The notes under the pieces are model-generated. The model saw only the letters and a list, made by a program, of their open reading frames with translations. It made no database searches and was not told the origin of the DNA. This document shows positions 33,365-36,132 of a DNA stretch of 36,132 bases, piece by piece. Source of the DNA: an uncultured Eggerthellaceae bacterium. GTDB lineage: Bacteria; Actinomycetota; Coriobacteriia; Coriobacteriales; Eggerthellaceae. The number at the start of each line of letters is the position of its first letter. Position 1 is the first letter of the stretch. The position numbers and the translations under genes are program-made. The stretch spans positions 1-36,132 of the forward strand of contig CAUEBO010000025.1 in the NCBI GenBank assembly GCA_958454405.1. Direction: 5' to 3'.

Positions 33365-33509
33365 ATGACGGAAAACGCAGTCGAATGTACAGTCGCCGAG
33401 CGCGAAACCGGGCACGAGAATTCCGCGACCAGGCGTTTTGCGCGATCAAGGCGCGTGAAGGGCGCGGATCGGCCTTGCAGACTGCACATTCGACCGCGTT
33501 TTCGGTCAT
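33365..33509. mobile_element. 145-bp element with 30-bp terminal inverted repeats
   Basis: Ends 33365-33394 and 33480-33509 are inverted repeats matching at 27 of 30 bases. Read inward, each end starts with ATG and codes MTENAVEC. No transposase inside, so it looks like a MITE or another dispersed palindromic repeat. The inner sequence is GC-rich and only weakly self-complementary. Genome copy number is unknown from this window. Confidence 0.65.
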
Positions 33510-33814
33510 TTCCGATTTTGTCCGCTGCCCGCCGGCAAGCGGATCGCTCAAGAGGTTCCGTGCGTTGGCGACGTGAACCGCCGCATCTCCGACCATGGCG
33601 CATCGAACCCTGAAGACGCCGCCGCACCCTTTTCGAGCGAATGGCGAACCCTTTCAGAGCGAATGCGCCGGAACCTGCTTGAGGCGAGTGCAGACAACGG
33701 CGCTGAGAAGCTGCCGGCAACGTCCAATTCGGCGAGACGCGCCGGAAAAGCCGCCTGACATCCCTCGATCAGGGGACGCAGCCGGCATCCCGTTCAAGAG
33801 CCGCCCGCAAGTCC

Positions 33815-33843
33815 CCGCCGACACCGCACGCGCAGGTCGGCGG
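33815..33843 (-). terminator. Hairpin downstream of the DUF2797 gene
   Basis: Perfect 8-bp stem CCGCCGAC/GTCGGCGG (33815-33822 and 33836-33843), loop 13 nt, 33 bp past the stop of the DUF2797 gene. It lacks a T tract, so termination is only a possibility. Confidence 0.3.
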
Positions 33844-33876
33844 ACCGTCCGCGAACGAAAGCGGCCCCGCCACTTC

Positions 33877-34794
33877 CTACAACAGCGACATCTGCTGGGG
33901 CTCGAAGTCGTAGGTGCAGGCCACCTCGTTCTCCAAGAGGTCGATCTCGTGAGACTCCCAATCTTTCAGGCACACCACGAAGTTCGTGCCGCCTTGCTCG
34001 AACACGATGGCGCTGCCCACCATGCCGACGCACCGCCCGCCGCACACGTCGTCCGGGCCCACCGGCTGCTGCAGGTCGTCGCACGAGGGCGACGGGCCAC
34101 CGAAGTAGAAAGGCGAGAAGTCCTGCGCCGGCTCGGGTGCGAACCCGGCCCGCACCACAGCATCCACCTGCGCCAGACGCGCCGCCTCGCGGTCGAGCAC
34201 GGCGGCCGCTTCGACCGCGTCGTAGCGCTCGTTCGCCAGCAGGTCGGTCTTCTTCGCCGCGCGCATGGTCTCGGCGATGCCGGGCTGCGCGCACAGCGCC
34301 GCCTCCAACTCGCGCGCCGCGTAGGCGTCGTCGAAGCGGCCCACGATGCGACCCGCCCGCGCGCCCTGCTCCAGCAGGCGGCGGATGCCGCGCGACGCGC
34401 CCGTGATGCCGGCCTTCACGTGTCCCGGCGAGAAGTACGCCAGATACGCGATGTGCGGTTCGGCGTTGTAGGCCCGCTGCTGGGGCGAGATGAAGTCCGT
34501 GTTGTAGAACGAGGGGTTGAAGCCCGTGGCCTCCTGGCACGCCGGGCAGACCGTGTCCTTCGCATCGGGCAGAAGCTCCACGTCGAGCGGGCACGGCACC
34601 TTCAGGTGCGTCTCCAGATCGTGGCGCCCCACGCAGCGGCGCGTGGGCAGACGCCTGAGGGAGAACGTGCGCCCGCGCACGTCGAAGCGCTCCTGCACGT
34701 TGCGCGCGCGGTCGTTCACCAGCAAGTAGGGGCCGCTCTCGTCGCAGCCGTGCCCCGCCAGCACGGACGCGCGGCCGTTCTCGAAGTCCGTCAT
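33877..34794 (-). CDS. DUF2797 family protein
   Basis: 305 residues from the ATG at 34794 (GAGGA upstream); the frame is open to 35049 but without homology. The C-terminal half has HIAYLAYFSPGHVKAGIT followed by RGIRRLLEQGARAGRIVGRF, the conserved part of DUF2797 proteins, faintly like a GIY-YIG fold. A CPACQ pair and the preceding GRHDLETHLKVPCPLD may form a metal site with further Cys (VCGGRCVG). No function is established for the family. It stands alone. Confidence 0.78.
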   Translation of the reverse strand: MTDFENGRASVLAGHGCDESGPYLLVNDRARNVQERFDVRGRTFSLRRLPTRRCVGRHDLETHLKVPCPLDVELLPDAKDTVCPACQEATGFNPSFYNTDFISPQQRAYNAEPHIAYLAYFSPGHVKAGITGASRGIRRLLEQGARAGRIVGRFDDAYAARELEAALCAQPGIAETMRAAKKTDLLANERYDAVEAAAVLDREAARLAQVDAVVRAGFAPEPAQDFSPFYFGGPSPSCDDLQQPVGPDDVCGGRCVGMVGSAIVFEQGGTNFVVCLKDWESHEIDLLENEVACTYDFEPQQMSLL

Positions 34795-35092
34795 ATCGTT
34801 ATCCTCGTGCAACTCGAATCGAATAGGTCGCTTTTTGTCGCAAATGATAGCGCACAAGGACCATTCAATGCCAGCATGCGTCATGAATGACGAGAAATCG
34901 CACAGAAGCAGCAGATGGAGCGGATGGCTTGAACAAACAAAAACGGCGTCACATGCAGCAAGCGAAGCGCATGCCTTGAGCCGGCGCCGCGGCAACCCGG
35001 ACGAGCACGACCAACGACGGGAATGCGCGGCCCCGCTCGCGGCGGCCATCGGGCAAGGGTCGGAGCGGGACCGATCGGCGCAAAAGCCGGCT

Positions 35093-35353
35093 CTACAGTG
35101 CCATGACCGCCTGGGACATGGTCACCGAGAAGTACACGACGAATGCGACGAACACGGTGGCGAGCACCTTCGCTGCGACATGCCAGTCGCTTTTCCAACA
35201 CAGCACGATGCCCACCGGCCAGAGCACGATAAGGAAGAAGATGATCCAGAACGTCTGCCGGTGCCATACCTTCGCGTTCGGATCCTCGACGAGGTCGTTC
35301 GCGTTCTGGCGCAAATCGCGCCGCTGCCAGTCGCCCGGCTTCCTCTCGGCCAT
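35093..35353 (-). CDS. Small membrane protein, two helices
   Basis: 86 residues or so from the ATG at 35353 with AAGGGGAG upstream. A charged N-terminus (MAERKPGDWQRRDLRQNAND) is followed by two hydrophobic segments (about residues 32-50 and 58-80) with WKSDWHVAAK between. No family recognised. It lies between the DUF2797 gene and the symporter gene, all on the minus strand, with gaps above 200 bp, so it is probably a single-gene unit. Confidence 0.65.
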   Translation of the reverse strand: MAERKPGDWQRRDLRQNANDLVEDPNAKVWHRQTFWIIFFLIVLWPVGIVLCWKSDWHVAAKVLATVFVAFVVYFSVTMSQAVMAL

Positions 35354-35558
35354 GCCGCTCCCCTTCCTTCGGACGCGCTCGTTCGAGCGACATCGTACCA
35401 TGAGCCCGGCTCTCATGCGAGAGGCGGGGCGCCGGCAAGCGATCCGTTACCAAAACGCTTCTTGACCATGCGAAGCCGGAGCATCCGGCATGCGCCGCGG
35501 CGTTCGCAGCGATAGCGCGCCCGACCGGAGCGGCGGCGCGCCGGACCGAATCCAACCG

Positions 35559-36132
35559 CTAGCTCAACCCGGCGTATTCGGGGTCGATCGCCTCTTCCAG
35601 GTACTCCTTCACCGGCTGTTCCCCGAAATCATCGAGGGTCTGGACATGCCAGCACTCGGTCGGAGGAAGCCCGGGTATGCTCTGCGCCACGAACACGGGA
35701 TCCTCGCCCCGCTTGCGCTGGGCCGCGTAATCGTCCAGCGCGGCAAGCGCCCACTTTCCCAGCAGCATGATGGCGACCAGGTTCACGATGGCCATGAAGC
35801 CCATGAAGATGTCGGCCAGGTTCCACGCCAGATCGAAGCTGTTCACCGCGCCGTAGTAGATGACGACGAGGCACACCAGGCGAAACACCAGCAAAAGCGC
35901 CTTGCTGTCGTCTTTGATGAAGCGCAGATTGCTCTCCGCGTAAAAGTAGTTGCCGATGAGGCTGGAGAACGCGAAGGCGAATATGGCGAACGTGATGAAG
36001 TGGATGCCCGCCTCGCCCACGGAGTTGTTCACCGCCATCTGCACGAGCGGCATGCCGTTCAAGGCGGCGGCCGCCTGGGGGTCCTGCACGTAGAACACGA
36101 GCACCATCATGGCCGAGCACGTGCAGATGAGC
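35559..36132 (-). CDS. Sodium/alanine symporter (AGCS family), C-terminal part
   Basis: About 190 residues are visible; the frame continues past the right edge, so the N-terminal half is outside. Visible membrane segments include GIHFITFAIFAFAFSSLIGNYFYAESN, split here as GIHFITFAIFAFAF and SSLIGNYFYAESN, the conserved AGCS late-helix motif, then LLVFRLVCLVVIYYGA and the final helices, and a hydrophilic C-terminus ending EEAIDPEYAGLS. The family takes up alanine or glycine with sodium. Confidence 0.88.
   Translation of the reverse strand, partial: LICTCSAMMVLVFYVQDPQAAAALNGMPLVQMAVNNSVGEAGIHFITFAIFAFAFSSLIGNYFYAESNLRFIKDDSKALLLVFRLVCLVVIYYGAVNSFDLAWNLADIFMGFMAIVNLVAIMLLGKWALAALDDYAAQRKRGEDPVFVAQSIPGLPPTECWHVQTLDDFGEQPVKEYLEEAIDPEYAGLS

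Larger units (their letters stand above)
32809..33876. other. About 1 kb without a credible gene
   Basis: Lies between the his promoter and the 3' end of the DUF2797 gene, both on the minus strand. Open frames here have no family resemblance and poor start sites. It holds the his promoter, a 17-bp direct repeat pair (33022-33066), the 145-bp inverted-repeat element (33365-33509) and a hairpin at 33815-33843. Confidence 0.75.

Noticed and set aside
33355..33720. Possible small genes in the gene-free region, including the MTENAVEC frames
   Set aside because: They arise from the inverted-repeat element and have no ribosome sites or family resemblance.

Overview
The window is a high-GC, densely coded bacterial chromosome segment with frequent TTG and GTG starts, ATGA-type overlaps and clear Shine-Dalgarno motifs. 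Gene content and style (Rho with a long N-terminal insert, FeoA-FeoB fusion, HisZ-HisG fusion, many small sensor/ABC cassettes, an exported repeat protein with an LPXTG-like tail) suggest an anaerobic gut actinobacterium of the Coriobacteriia, probably Eggerthellaceae (Eggerthella/Gordonibacter-like). This placement is inferred from style only.

Layout. 1-4.4 kb: the 5' part of ahpC, then a large exported protein whose mature N-terminus is a nearly intact ubiquitin fold (56 of 72 residues match human ubiquitin as I recall it), followed by Gly-rich beta-helix-like repeats, MBG-like domains and a sorting-like tail; then a MerR-family regulator divergent from an MFS exporter, with a 19-bp-spacer MerR-type promoter between them. 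5.9-6.6 kb: a complete type III toxin-antitoxin locus. It has a promoter, three tandem 38-bp repeats each able to form an H-type pseudoknot (ToxI-like antitoxin RNA), a strong intrinsic terminator, then a ToxN/AbiQ-family endoribonuclease. 6.7-14.7 kb: a YxeA-like protein, an M23 peptidase, an XRE regulator, a tetR-flavodoxin-membrane protein operon, and a response regulator/ABC transporter/histidine kinase cassette.

14.9-24.9 kb: a FeoA-FeoB fusion for ferrous iron uptake, a MITE-like palindromic element, an atypical methionyl-tRNA synthetase overlapping an S49 peptidase, a transaldolase-rho pair, and a zinc-ribbon membrane protein. 25.0-32.8 kb: a histidine operon transcribed leftward in the order hisZG-hisD-hisC-hisB-hisH-hisA-hisF-hisI, lacking hisE. 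Two genes of the operon carry in-frame palindromic DNA insertions (in hisH and in the HisZ-HisG linker). 32.8-33.9 kb: about 1 kb without genes, holding a 145-bp element with 30-bp terminal inverted repeats. 33.9-36.1 kb: a DUF2797 protein, a small two-helix membrane protein and the C-terminal part of an alanine/sodium symporter.

The two strongest discoveries are the ToxIN-type locus hidden between the MFS gene and yxeA, and the exported ubiquitin-domain protein. A third theme is small palindromic elements, two of them inside reading frames, resembling in concept the Rickettsia palindromic elements.
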